Origin: Gammaproteobacteria bacterium
GTDB lineage: Bacteria; Pseudomonadota; Gammaproteobacteria; Thiohalomonadales; Thiohalomonadaceae
Length of the DNA stretch: 37,325 nt
Direction: 5' to 3'
NCBI GenBank assembly: GCA_026196575.1
Contig: JAPHSX010000028.1
Coordinates: 1-37,325, forward strand
Position 1 is the first letter of the stretch. Each line of letters opens with the position of its first letter. The notes beneath the pieces are model-generated. The model was not told the origin of the DNA and did no database searches. It worked only from the letters and a program-made list of their open reading frames with translations. The translations under genes were made by a program, and so were the position numbers. Shown here in pieces: positions 14,179 through 22,703 of the stretch.

Positions 14179-15750
14179 GTGCAGCCCTCCTCTCACCACA
14201 TTGTCAGCCGGCTTGATGCCGCCGGTATCGCCCCCTTGTTGCGCCAGGGACGCATTGGTCTGGAGAAGGAGTGTCTGCGGGTCAACCGCGAGGGGCAGAT
14301 CGCGCAGACCCCGCACCCGGCGGCACTGGGCTCGCCATTGACCCACCCCTACATCACCACCGACTACTCCGAGGCGCTGCTGGAACTCATCACCCCCCCC
14401 TGTGAGAGCAGTGCCGAGGCGCTCGCCTTTCTCTGCGAGGTGCAGCGTTTTGTCTATGCGCGGCTGCAGGATGAGCTGCTCTGGTCGGGCAGCATGCCCT
14501 GTGTGATCCCCGGTGAGTCGAGCATTCCGCTGGCGCGCTACGGCAGCTCCAATGCCGGCACTATGAAGACCGTCTACCGCCGTGGGCTCGGCTACCGCTA
14601 TGGGCGCACCATGCAGGTGATCGCCGGGGTGCACTTCAACTACTCCCTCAGTGACGCCTTCTGGCCTGCGCTGCAGCAGTTCGAGGGAGATGGGCGGCCG
14701 CTGCAGGAGTACATCTCCGCACGCTACTTCGACCTGTTGCGCAACATGTTGCGCATCGGCTGGCTCATCCCCTATCTGTTCGGCGCCTCGCCGGCGGTGT
14801 GCAAATCCTTTGTCGGTGGTGATGCCGGGCGGCTGGAGCCGTTCGATGAGTTTACCCTCCACGCCCCCTATGCCACCTCGCTGCGGATGGGGGATATCGG
14901 CTATCAGAACAACAAGGAGAACGAGAATGGCATCAAGGCCAACTACGATAGCCTGGAGAAATATGTGGCCAGCCTGGAATGTGCCATTGAGACGCCGTGT
15001 CCCGAGTATGAAAAGATCGGGGTGAAGGTGGATGGCCAGTACCGCCAGCTAAACGCCAACATTTTGCAGATCGAGAACGAGTACTACAGCACGGTGCGCC
15101 CCAAGCCGTTGCTCCAGGGCAACGAGAAGCCGATCCGCGCCCTGCAGCGCGAGGGGGTGCGTTATCTGGAGCTGCGCTCGCTGGATGTGAGTGCCTTCGA
15201 CCCGCTGGGGGTCAATGAGGAGCAGCTCTGTTTTCTTGAGGTATTGATGCTCTACTGCCTGTTCAGTCTCAGCCCGCCCGTCAGCGCCATCGAGCGGCGC
15301 GAGATCGATTTCAACGAACTGGAAACGGCGCACAGGGGGCGCGAGCCGGGACTAAATCTGATGCGCTGCGGCCGTGCCATGGCGCTGCGCGACTGGGCGC
15401 TGGAGGTGTGCGAGGCGATGCTCCCCTATGCACGGTTGCTGGATGGTGGTGCGGTTGCGACACCCTACAGCAACGCGGTAGCGCGGCAACGTGAGGTGGT
15501 GCTCAACCCCGAACTTACCCCGTCGGCGCGCATGCTGGCCGAGATGCGCGAGAATGGTGAGAGTTTCTTCTCCTTCGCCCAACGCAAGGCGCTGGAGCAT
15601 CAGCGTTACTTTGAGGCGCAGCCGCTGGCGGCGGAGCGGGAGGCGATGCTGCAGCAGGAGGTGGCGCGCTCGCTGCAGTGCCAGCGGCAGATCGAGGCGG
15701 CAGACACGGTCGATTTCGACCACTACCTGCAGCATTACTTTTCCCAGTAG
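14179..15750 (+). CDS. gshA: Glutamate-cysteine ligase (proteobacterial type)
   Basis: A 523-residue cytoplasmic enzyme that joins glutamate and cysteine with ATP, the first and limiting step of glutathione synthesis. Length and motifs match E. coli GshA: GRIGLEKECLRVN (glutamate/Mg site), TTDYSEALLELITPP, IAGVHFNYS, GYQNNKEN with EN..NGIK following, and VRYLELRSLDVSAFDP. It starts with GTG at 14179; the upstream ribosome site is weak (GGA at 14164). It is convergent with ycgR with only 25 bases between stops. In a sulfur-oxidising lineage it would also supply low-molecular thiols, though that is inference. Confidence 0.95.
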   Translation: MQPSSHHIVSRLDAAGIAPLLRQGRIGLEKECLRVNREGQIAQTPHPAALGSPLTHPYITTDYSEALLELITPPCESSAEALAFLCEVQRFVYARLQDELLWSGSMPCVIPGESSIPLARYGSSNAGTMKTVYRRGLGYRYGRTMQVIAGVHFNYSLSDAFWPALQQFEGDGRPLQEYISARYFDLLRNMLRIGWLIPYLFGASPAVCKSFVGGDAGRLEPFDEFTLHAPYATSLRMGDIGYQNNKENENGIKANYDSLEKYVASLECAIETPCPEYEKIGVKVDGQYRQLNANILQIENEYYSTVRPKPLLQGNEKPIRALQREGVRYLELRSLDVSAFDPLGVNEEQLCFLEVLMLYCLFSLSPPVSAIERREIDFNELETAHRGREPGLNLMRCGRAMALRDWALEVCEAMLPYARLLDGGAVATPYSNAVARQREVVLNPELTPSARMLAEMRENGESFFSFAQRKALEHQRYFEAQPLAAEREAMLQQEVARSLQCQRQIEAADTVDFDHYLQHYFSQ

Positions 15751-15775
15751 GGTTATTACGGGTGAGACATCCGGA

Positions 15776-16528
15776 TTATCGCGGCTGCAGTGCTTGCAGC
15801 TGAAAGATGTAGCGTTGCAGGCTGGCATTGTCGCTGACCGATAGCCCCTCGAAGGAGGCCCCGTAACGGGCCAGCAACTCGCCGCTGGCGGTGGTTAGCG
15901 TGCCGCAGTTGCGGATCATCAGATTGACGCGGATCTCGCCGTGCTCTGGCAAGAGGATGCGGCAACCCTCAAAGCGATCCATGACCTCCGCCACCATGCG
16001 TCCCGAGGTATCGACCAGCCCCTGGCCGCCGGCGCAGATATCGGTGACCGTCAGCAGGAAGGGTTCGCCCCCCAGTGGATCGGGTATCTCGCAGCGCGGG
16101 CCGTTAATCCTGGGTGTGGTGACGCGAAAATACTCGCGCCGTTGCATCCGGTACAAACTCTCGGGCAGCGAGGCGGCGATGGCGGGCAGCGCCTGAAAGC
16201 GGGCGCTCTGCAGGTTCTCGCAGCTAAAGCGGATCGGTATGCCGTTGTGCCGGGTGCTACAGACCAGCCGCCCCGAGGCGATGGCCAGTTTGGTGATGGC
16301 CTCGTCGGGGCCGACATCGAGTACCAGCAGCCCGCGCTCATCGATTACCCCCAGTACGGCGGTGAGAAAATAGCGTTTTCCCTCGTTGAAATAGGCGGTG
16401 ATGATATCGGGTTGACGTGACAGGGTGATGAGCTGGGCACGGATCTCGGATTTGTTACGCAGGGTAAAGCGATCGGTCCCTTCCAGCTCAGGGAGTGGTA
16501 ACTGCTGTGCGTTGCGATAATCCGGCAT
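15776..16528 (-). CDS. ycgR: PilZ-domain c-di-GMP effector, YcgR-type flagellar brake
   Basis: A 250-residue two-domain protein. The N-terminal YcgR domain covers about residues 20-120. The C-terminal PilZ domain (about 125-245) starts with the c-di-GMP-binding RxxxR motif in MQRREYFRVTTP. The second motif, usually D/N-x-S-x-x-G, reads TDICAGGQGL, with Cys in the Ser position. YcgR binds c-di-GMP and brakes the flagellar motor. Its position beside a diguanylate cyclase gene on the same strand, and a GGDEF-EAL gene beyond, makes a local signalling set. No flagellar genes are in this window. The upstream region is occupied by a MITE-like element. Confidence 0.88.
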   Translation of the reverse strand: MPDYRNAQQLPLPELEGTDRFTLRNKSEIRAQLITLSRQPDIITAYFNEGKRYFLTAVLGVIDERGLLVLDVGPDEAITKLAIASGRLVCSTRHNGIPIRFSCENLQSARFQALPAIAASLPESLYRMQRREYFRVTTPRINGPRCEIPDPLGGEPFLLTVTDICAGGQGLVDTSGRMVAEVMDRFEGCRILLPEHGEIRVNLMIRNCGTLTTASGELLARYGASFEGLSVSDNASLQRYIFQLQALQPR

Positions 16529-16562
16529 TGTCCCTTCAACTTGTGGTCTGGCGCGTAGATCA

Positions 16563-16710
16563 TGCTCGCTACGACCACGCCAGCACGACCCTGTAGGGCT
16601 GCTAGTCTACCGTTGGCGGAGGCCAAACTCCAACGGCTAGCAGCCTGTCGGACTTGGGCGATCGTAGCGAGCACGGTGGGAGAACGGTCCCAAGTCCGAC
16701 AGGCTGCTAG
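16563..16710. mobile_element. MITE-like nested inverted-repeat element between ycgR and the diguanylate cyclase gene
   Basis: This 148-bp stretch is built of nested perfect inverted repeats. The strongest is CTAGCAGCCTGTCGGACTTGGG type: 16637-16658 and 16689-16710 are perfect 22-bp inverted arms around a 30-base centre. CCGTTGG (16610-16616) pairs with CCAACGG (16630-16636), and the 12-mer TGCTCGCTACGA (16563-16574) with 16662-16673. A 10-bp direct repeat, GGCTGCTAGT, occurs at 16597 and 16702. It has no coding capacity. The right end overlaps the TAG stop of the cyclase. I read it as a miniature inverted-repeat transposable element or a nested pair; other copies would be needed to prove mobility. 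Confidence 0.65.
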
Positions 16711-18566
16711 TACTCCTCCTTGTCCTGCCACATCTCCGGCGCAAAACGTACCACCCGGTTGCGCCCCTGCTCCTTGGCCTGGTAGAGGGCGACATCGGCG
16801 AATTTGATCGCCTGCCAGAAGGTGTCGCTGTGGGCCGGGAAGTCGGCAATACCGATGGAGAGGGTCTTTTGCAGCTGGGTACCGGGCAGCTGGATGCGGG
16901 TTTCCTCCACCGTCTGGCGAATCTTCTCCGCTACCGCTATGGCGGCGTCGCCGCTGGTGTCCTGCAGGATCACCATAAACTCCTCACCACCGTAGCGGAT
17001 CACCAGGTCAGAGGCGCGCACGCAACCGCGGAAGATCTTGGCCATGGTCTTGATCACGGTGTCGCCGGCATCGTGGCCATAGCTGTCGTTGACCTTCTTG
17101 AAGTAGTCGAGGTCGAGCATCAGGATGGAGAGATCGCTCTTGCGCCGGCTGGTAGCGGCGACGATAGTGTCGACGTACTCCTCCAGGAAGCGACGGTTGT
17201 GCAGCCCGGTCATCGGGTCACGCATGTTGGATTCACGCAGGGTATCCATCAGGCGTTTGGCCTCAATCACCGGGGCCGCCTCGCGCAGGTAGACATTCAG
17301 CAGGGTAATGGCCGAGGAGAGGCGTGGCACCTGCTCGGGCATGGCCACCAGTTGCACCACGCTGCCGACGCCACCGGATTGCAGTACCGGGATGCAGATG
17401 TGTTCGGCCTCATGGTGGTCGCCGGGGCGAAAGGCGTTGCAGATATCGGGCGTATCGATGCTGTTAATGGTATGGCCGGTGCGACGCGCGCGGCACGCCT
17501 CCGAACGGATCAGGACATCGGCGTCACACCAGCGGCAACCGCTCTCCTGCTCACTGTCGACCACGATGGGGTAGAGGCGATTTTTGCTGTTGGCCACCTC
17601 GTAGAGCGAGTAGTGGCGGATCTGGAACTCGTTCTCCAGCACATGGGCCAGCCGCTGATAGACCTCCAGCTTGGTCTCGTCCTCTTCGATGGCCTGTTTG
17701 AAGTGGGCGGCATCGACCAGGCCGTCGACCATCTCCATGGTGTTGGTCAGCAGATTGGTCTGGGTGGAGGGTTTGCACTGAATCAGCTGGGCCACCTGGT
17801 CGCGGATGCTGCGCAGCCCCTTCTCCAGAAAGGCCATAAGGTGGTTGAGGTCGTGGGCGATCTGGCCAATCTCATCCTGGCTGCGTACGCGGATGCGTTC
17901 ATGAAAGTTCCCCTCCAGTGCCTCGCGCACCGCCAATTGCACGTCACTGGCGGTCTCGACCAGGGGGCGGGTCAGGCGGTGGAGCAGAAAGAGGATGAGG
18001 ATGGTGAAGAGGGCCAGCGCCAGGGTCATGGAGCCGACGGTGAGGATGGCATTTTCTTTCATGTCGGCGAGTGACATGGTGATGGTAATGGCGCCAAGCA
18101 CCGTCCCCTCCTTGACCTGATGGCACTGCAGGCAGTTCGGGGTGCCGCGGCTGTTGGCAACAAAGGGAATGGTGCCGCGAAATACCGGTTCCGCGTTGTT
18201 GTCCAGTACCCGGAACACCGGCTTTCCGCTGGCCATTACCTCACGTTCGATATCATCGGTGGGTTGTTCGTTGTCCAGCCCCGGGCCATGCTGCTTGACC
18301 ACCTCGGGGCCGCGGATCACGCGGGCAGTCTGCAGGTTTTGCACCTCGGCGAGGCGGGCGAGGAAGTTGCCCCGTTTGTCGATGACGCCATTGATCATCG
18401 CCTCGGTCAGGCTGACCCGCACGATTTCAGCGGCGCTCTTGGTGTGCTCGGTGGCGGCCTTGATTGAGAAGTGGCGGAAGGAGAGCAGTCCTACCAGAAC
18501 CAGAACCACTATCAGCAGTGAGGTGAGAAGGCCGGAGAAGAGGGTCATTTTTTTTGTTAGCTGCAT
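16707..18566 (-). CDS. Membrane diguanylate cyclase with heme-c-type periplasmic sensor
   Basis: The 619-residue protein has a membrane helix at about 10-30, a periplasmic domain to about 175 containing CLQCH at 145-149, a second helix at about 176-196, a HAMP domain (to about 255) and a GGDEF domain. The catalytic motif is RYGGEEF, ending at residue 530, so cyclase activity is expected. The CXXCH motif in an exported domain is the attachment site for c-type heme, so the sensor may read redox state, oxygen, NO or CO. Between HAMP and GGDEF, a GAF-like region carries a cysteine cluster (C344, C347, C358, C376, C391), perhaps a metal or thiol switch. Its TAG stop lies in the inverted repeat of the neighbouring MITE-like element. 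Confidence 0.88.
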   Translation of the reverse strand: MQLTKKMTLFSGLLTSLLIVVLVLVGLLSFRHFSIKAATEHTKSAAEIVRVSLTEAMINGVIDKRGNFLARLAEVQNLQTARVIRGPEVVKQHGPGLDNEQPTDDIEREVMASGKPVFRVLDNNAEPVFRGTIPFVANSRGTPNCLQCHQVKEGTVLGAITITMSLADMKENAILTVGSMTLALALFTILILFLLHRLTRPLVETASDVQLAVREALEGNFHERIRVRSQDEIGQIAHDLNHLMAFLEKGLRSIRDQVAQLIQCKPSTQTNLLTNTMEMVDGLVDAAHFKQAIEEDETKLEVYQRLAHVLENEFQIRHYSLYEVANSKNRLYPIVVDSEQESGCRWCDADVLIRSEACRARRTGHTINSIDTPDICNAFRPGDHHEAEHICIPVLQSGGVGSVVQLVAMPEQVPRLSSAITLLNVYLREAAPVIEAKRLMDTLRESNMRDPMTGLHNRRFLEEYVDTIVAATSRRKSDLSILMLDLDYFKKVNDSYGHDAGDTVIKTMAKIFRGCVRASDLVIRYGGEEFMVILQDTSGDAAIAVAEKIRQTVEETRIQLPGTQLQKTLSIGIADFPAHSDTFWQAIKFADVALYQAKEQGRNRVVRFAPEMWQDKEEY

Positions 18567-18619
18567 GGTGGGTTTGCCTCCGGGGGAAGACCTTATTTCT
18601 ATCAGAAATCACATGCCAA

Positions 18620-18649
18620 TTGCAATGCGGCGCCCTTTTTCTGTAATAC
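18620..18649 (+). promoter_or_regulatory. Candidate promoter of the GGDEF-EAL gene
   Basis: TTGCAA (18620-18625) and TAATAC (18644-18649) are separated by 18 bases, with a TG upstream of the -10 (extended). The start codon is about 28 bases after the expected transcription start. The region 18567-18683 is shared with the divergent cyclase gene. Confidence 0.45.
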
Positions 18650-18683
18650 TAAAGGGGTTTCGTACTTGTCAGGAAGACAGCCT

Positions 18684-20336
18684 GTGCCAGCGTCCACCAA
18701 TACACTACTCACCGCGCTACTCAATAGCAGCAGTGAACATCTGCTCGTTACTGCCGAAGATCATCGCATCCGTGAGGCGGGCAGCTGTTTTCTCCGCTTT
18801 GTCGGCGAAGAGCGCGAGGCGCTGCTTGGTCGCCCCTGCTATGAGTTCTTGTTGCTGGAGGGGGGCGCGGCAATGGAGCAGGCCCTGGCCGCTGAGGGAA
18901 GCTGGCAGGGGCAGTTGCTGCTAAGGGATCGCTACCGCAACACGGTGCTGCACACGGTGACGCTGCACTCCGTCGTGCTGGCGGGTGAGCCCTGTCGACT
19001 GTGGATCATGCGTCCGGTTGACTCCCCTGTTGAGGTGGCCGAGAGGCGTCCGCAGTACGATCTCCTTACCGGGCTGCCCAGCCGTGTGCTGTTTATGGAT
19101 CGGGCGGAGCAGGCGATGCTCAATTCGCGGCGCCACCGCCAATCGGTGGCCTTCCTTAGTCTGGGTATTGACGGCTTTTCGCGCATTAATGATGGCCTCG
19201 GTCACGAGTTCGGTGACCACGTCCTCAAGGAGACCGGGCAGCGGCTCAAGGGGGCGCTGCGCAATAGCGACAGCATCGCCCGCATGGGGGGTGATCAGTT
19301 TGATTGCGTGGTGGTGATGACCTCACCCGATGACGGCGTGGTGGTCACCGAAAAGCTGCTGCGTGCCTTGAAGCAGCCCTTTAGGCTGAATGGGCAGGAT
19401 TTGACCCTCACCGCCAGCATCGGCATCTCGGTATTCCCCGCCGACGGCGACTCCGCCGACATCCTGATCAAGCAGGCCGAGAGCGCGATGCGCCACTGCA
19501 AACATACTGGGGGCGACAGTTACCAGTTCTTCTCCTCCGAGATGAATGAGCGGGCGCGGCGGCGCATCGACCTTGAAAATGCCCTACGCCAAGCCATCGA
19601 ACAGCAGCAGTTTCTGCTCTACTACCAGCCCAAGGTGGATGTGCGCAGCGGCGCCATCGTCGGTGCCGAAGCGCTGATCCGCTGGCAACACCCCGAACGC
19701 GGTATGGTGCAGCCGGGCGAGTTTATTCCGGTGGCCGAAGAGAGTGGACTTATCGGCCCGATTGGCGCCTGGGTGATGCGCGAGGCGTGCCGACAGAATC
19801 GTACGTGGCTGAAGGGTGGTTTGGGTGCGGTTTGTGTCTCGGTGAACATGGCCGCGCCACAGTTTCGGGAGCGGGATATCGTGGCGCAGGTGGCGGCTAT
19901 CCTGGCCGAGTCCGGTTTGCCAGCCAAACTGCTGGAGCTGGAGATCACCGAGGGGCTGCTGATCGGCGACCTTGATGCAATCGAGGAGAAGCTGCACGGC
20001 TTTCGCCGACTGGGGCTGAAGATTGCCATTGACGATTTTGGTACCGGCTACTCCAGCCTGAGTTATCTGAGCCGCTTCCCCATCACCACCCTGAAGATTG
20101 ATCGCGCCTTTATTCACGACCTGGAGAACAACAGGAGTACCGCCGAGATCGCCCGTGCCATTATCGGCCTCTCCCGCGGGCTGGATCTGGAGGTGGTGGC
20201 CGAGGGGGCGGAGACGGCGGAACATATCCAGTTTCTCACCGAACAGGGGTGCGGCACGGTGCAGGGCTTCTTCTACAGCCGCCCCCTGCCCGCCGCCGAG
20301 TTTGAGGTGATGCTGCGTCGTGGCACCGTGCGTTGA
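18684..20336 (+). CDS. PAS-like/GGDEF/EAL protein, probable c-di-GMP phosphodiesterase
   Basis: A 550-residue cytoplasmic protein with an N-terminal PAS-like segment (about 15-110), a GGDEF domain whose motif is degenerate (GGDQF at 202-206), and an EAL domain. EAL catalysis appears intact: EAL at 329-331, the metal and base residues in SVNMAAPQF, ELEITE, IAIDDFGTGYSSL, LKIDRAF and VVAEGAET, and QGFFYSRPLP near the end. The Glu-to-Gln change suggests no cyclase activity; the domain may bind GTP and regulate the phosphodiesterase. GTG at 18684 is chosen over TTG 18666 because AGGAAG lies seven bases upstream. It is transcribed away from the heme-c cyclase gene, so opposing activities are paired. 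Confidence 0.88.
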   Translation: MPASTNTLLTALLNSSSEHLLVTAEDHRIREAGSCFLRFVGEEREALLGRPCYEFLLLEGGAAMEQALAAEGSWQGQLLLRDRYRNTVLHTVTLHSVVLAGEPCRLWIMRPVDSPVEVAERRPQYDLLTGLPSRVLFMDRAEQAMLNSRRHRQSVAFLSLGIDGFSRINDGLGHEFGDHVLKETGQRLKGALRNSDSIARMGGDQFDCVVVMTSPDDGVVVTEKLLRALKQPFRLNGQDLTLTASIGISVFPADGDSADILIKQAESAMRHCKHTGGDSYQFFSSEMNERARRRIDLENALRQAIEQQQFLLYYQPKVDVRSGAIVGAEALIRWQHPERGMVQPGEFIPVAEESGLIGPIGAWVMREACRQNRTWLKGGLGAVCVSVNMAAPQFRERDIVAQVAAILAESGLPAKLLELEITEGLLIGDLDAIEEKLHGFRRLGLKIAIDDFGTGYSSLSYLSRFPITTLKIDRAFIHDLENNRSTAEIARAIIGLSRGLDLEVVAEGAETAEHIQFLTEQGCGTVQGFFYSRPLPAAEFEVMLRRGTVR

Positions 20337-20356
20337 TTGGCGGGGTCAAGCAGTGC

Positions 20357-20385
20357 TGGACGCCATACAGGCATGGTGCTAGACT
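20357..20385 (+). promoter_or_regulatory. Candidate rho promoter and long leader
   Basis: TGGACG-N17-TAGACT (20357-20385) is a plausible sigma-70 promoter. It would give a leader of about 130 bases, of which 20440-20510 is rich in C and A with little G (for example AACAACAACCCCGAACACC), the base content of a Rho utilisation site. Rho autoregulates its own leader in E. coli; here that is inference. Confidence 0.4.
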
Positions 20386-20523
20386 CTCGGCAATTCCAGT
20401 TTTAACTACCTAAAAACAAACACCTCGTTCGATTTTCACCCGGTCAGCGGCATCGCGTTGATCCTGGAACAACAACCCCGAACACCTTCCCTTTCAATCT
20501 ATCCTGCTAAACGGCCGTAATCC

Positions 20524-21780
20524 ATGAATCTGACGGAACTCAAAAGAAAACCTGCATCTGAACTCATTTCCCTTGCCGAATCCATGGGCATTGAAGATAT
20601 TGCGCGCTCGCGCAAGGAGGCGGTGATCTTCGCCATCCTCAAGTCACACGCCAAGAGCGGTGAAGATATTTACGGTGATGGGGTGCTGGAGATTTTACAG
20701 GATGGCTTTGGCTTTCTGCGCTCGCCCGATAGTTCCTACCTTGCCGGCCCCGACGATATCTACGTCTCCCCCAGTCAAATTCGCCGTTTCAACCTGCGCA
20801 CAGGTGATACCGTCTCCGGCAAGATTCGCCCGCCCAAGGAGGGGGAGCGCTACTTCGCCCTGCTCAAGGTTGATGAGATCAACTACGAGCCGCCGGAAAA
20901 TGCCAAAAACAAGGTGGTGTTCTCCAACCTCACGCCACTGCACGCCAATGACCGTTTTGTGCTGGAGATGGGTAACGGCAGCACCGAGGATGTAACCGCC
21001 CGTGTCATCGATCTGGTGGCCCCCATCGGCAAGGGGCAGCGCGGCCTTATCGTTGCCCCGCCCAAGACCGGCAAGACCATGATGTTGCAGAACATCGCCC
21101 AGTCGATTGCCGCTAAACATCCGGAGTGTTATCTCATCGTGTTGCTCATCGACGAGCGCCCGGAAGAGGTGACCGAGATGGCCCGCTCGGTGCGCGGCGA
21201 GGTGGTCTCTTCCACCTTTGATGAGCCGGCCAGCCGCCACGTGCAGGTGGCCGAAATGGTGATCGAGAAGGCCAAGCGCCTGGTGGAGCACAAGCGTGAT
21301 GTGGTGATCCTGCTCGACTCCATCACCCGTCTGGCCCGCGCCTATAACACCGTGATCCCCTCCTCCGGCAAGGTACTTACTGGTGGTGTCGATGCCAACG
21401 CCCTGCACCGCCCCAAGCGCTTCTTTGGCGCGGCGCGCAATATCGAGGAGGGGGGGTCGTTGACCATCCTCGCCACCGCCCTGGTGGAGACCGGCTCGCG
21501 CATGGACGATGTGATCTATGAGGAGTTTAAGGGTACCGGAAACTCCGAGGTGCATCTGGATCGCCGTATTGCCGAGAAGCGCATCTATCCGGCGATTAAC
21601 ATCAACCGTTCGGGCACCCGTCGCGAGGAGCTGCTGACCAAGCCGGATGAGCTGCATATGATGTGGATCCTGCGCAAGCTGGTGCATGAGATGGATGAGC
21701 TGGCGGCGATGGAGTTCCTGCATGACAAGATTAAATCGACCAAGACCAATGATGAGTTTTTCGGTCTGATGAAGCGCTGA
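20524..21780 (+). CDS. rho: Transcription termination factor Rho
   Basis: A 418-residue protein, the normal length for gammaproteobacterial Rho. It has the N-terminal helical domain ([19 protein letters not shown]), the RNA-binding cold-shock-like fold ([33 protein letters not shown]), the P-loop [12 protein letters not shown], Walker B region [16 protein letters not shown], and the Q/R-loop elements. It forms a hexameric RNA-dependent ATPase helicase that stops transcription at rut sites. It is monocistronic: a long leader precedes it and a terminator follows. Confidence 0.98.
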   Translation: MNLTELKRKPASELISLAESMGIEDIARSRKEAVIFAILKSHAKSGEDIYGDGVLEILQDGFGFLRSPDSSYLAGPDDIYVSPSQIRRFNLRTGDTVSGKIRPPKEGERYFALLKVDEINYEPPENAKNKVVFSNLTPLHANDRFVLEMGNGSTEDVTARVIDLVAPIGKGQRGLIVAPPKTGKTMMLQNIAQSIAAKHPECYLIVLLIDERPEEVTEMARSVRGEVVSSTFDEPASRHVQVAEMVIEKAKRLVEHKRDVVILLDSITRLARAYNTVIPSSGKVLTGGVDANALHRPKRFFGAARNIEEGGSLTILATALVETGSRMDDVIYEEFKGTGNSEVHLDRRIAEKRIYPAININRSGTRREELLTKPDELHMMWILRKLVHEMDELAAMEFLHDKIKSTKTNDEFFGLMKR

Positions 21781-21807
21781 CAAGCGGCTAATCAGTCGGC
21801 TGACAAG

Positions 21808-21828
21808 GGGGTGCCGCGGCACCCCTTT
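21808..21828 (+). terminator. Terminator after rho
   Basis: GGGGTGCCGCGGCACCCC (21808-21825) is a perfect 18-base palindrome followed by TTT and TGTGTG, 28 bases after the rho stop. Confidence 0.7.
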
Positions 21829-21920
21829 GTGTGTCAATAACACTGTATTGTCTGGGGTTTCTGGCGATATTCGCTCGGTGGTTTATAGTTTGGCTATGAG
21901 TTGCCGATGTGGAGAGCCCC

Positions 21921-22283
21921 ATGTCCCCTTTTCACCCGCAGTCGATAGATTTTGAGCAGTGGCGAGAGCTGGCAAAACGGGACCCAGCGGGCTTTGAGGC
22001 GCGGCGCCTCGAGTTGATTGAGGCGCTGATTGACTCCTCCTCGCCGAGGCGACAACGGCGTCTGCGCGGTCTGCAGTGGCGTATCGATTTGATGCGGGAT
22101 CACGCCGCCAATCCGCTGGCAGCCTGTGTTTCGCTCAACCGGATGATGTGGGAGTCATTCGCCGGCAAGGGTGGACTGGCGCAGATCCTCAGTGATGGGC
22201 CGTCTCCGCGCAGGGTTGCGATACCGGGAGGGAAGAGGGTGCTTCCCTTCCCCGGTACCCAGGGCAAACAGACGGAGCAATAG
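21921..22283 (+). CDS. DUF3135-family small protein
   Basis: A 120-residue soluble protein. The first 75 residues have the DUF3135 pattern: DFEQWRELAKRDPAGFEARRLELIEALI, then RRLRGLQWRIDLMRDHAANPLAACV. The C-terminal tail is variable and basic. The family is common in gammaproteobacteria and its function is unknown. A GTG at 21909 is in frame but has no ribosome site; the ATG at 21921 has GGAG six bases upstream and is preferred. Confidence 0.75.
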   Translation: MSPFHPQSIDFEQWRELAKRDPAGFEARRLELIEALIDSSSPRRQRRLRGLQWRIDLMRDHAANPLAACVSLNRMMWESFAGKGGLAQILSDGPSPRRVAIPGGKRVLPFPGTQGKQTEQ

Positions 22284-22296
22284 CGATCGATAGCCC

Positions 22297-22325
22297 TTGC
22301 CGTGGTTGCAACTTTCTCGTAAGAT
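22297..22325 (+). promoter_or_regulatory. Candidate rpmE promoter
   Basis: TTGCCG (22297-22302) and TAAGAT (22320-22325) are 17 bases apart, giving a leader of about 90 bases before rpmE. The leader has no T-tract terminator, but its length leaves room for L31 autoregulation, which is known in enterobacteria. Confidence 0.45.
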
Positions 22326-22423
22326 GCTGTGCTCGATTTAAAGGCCGGCGCGGTGTGCGCTCATCCAGAAAGTGATGGGGAGGCATAGCGGCGCGATAAC
22401 CATGTACCATGAGGTTCACAACC

Positions 22424-22627
22424 ATGAAACCGGATATTCACCCGAAGTATGCTGAGATCACCGCCACCTGCAGTTGCGGCAACAGCTTTCAGACCAAATC
22501 CACCCTGGCTCGCGATCTGAACCTGGATGTCTGTTCCGTCTGTCACCCGTTTTTCACCGGTAAGCAGAAGGTTCTCGACACTGCGGGCCGCGTAGACAAG
22601 TTCCGCCAAAAGTACTCACGCAGCTAA
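22424..22627 (+). CDS. rpmE: 50S ribosomal protein L31, zinc-binding type
   Basis: A 67-residue L31. It starts MKPDIHPKY, as in E. coli, and keeps the four zinc cysteines in the pairs CSCGN and CSVCHPF, so it is the C+ (zinc) form. It forms the B1b bridge between subunits. The ATG at 22424 follows GAGGTT; an in-frame ATG at 22409 is part of the ribosome-site region. The order rpmE / unknown / ponA is a common one in gammaproteobacteria. Confidence 0.97.
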   Translation: MKPDIHPKYAEITATCSCGNSFQTKSTLARDLNLDVCSVCHPFFTGKQKVLDTAGRVDKFRQKYSRS

Positions 22628-22652
22628 TCTCACCGCTGCTTCGGCAAAAGAG

Positions 22653-22683
22653 AGGGGCGTCCTGCACGGGGCGCCCCTTTTTT
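22653..22683 (+). terminator. Terminator after rpmE
   Basis: AGGGGCG (22653-22659) pairs with CGCCCCT (22672-22678), followed by six T's (22678-22683). It lies between convergent genes and could also serve the minus-strand gene ending at 22704. Confidence 0.85.
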
Positions 22684-22703
22684 GTGGGGTGTCGGTGGCC
22701 ACC

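Noticed and set aside
16830-18074. Long open frame of 414 codons on the plus strand
   Set aside because: It lies antisense to the diguanylate cyclase gene, whose HAMP and GGDEF motifs are clear, and its translation has no recognisable domain. Such shadow frames are common in GC-rich genes.
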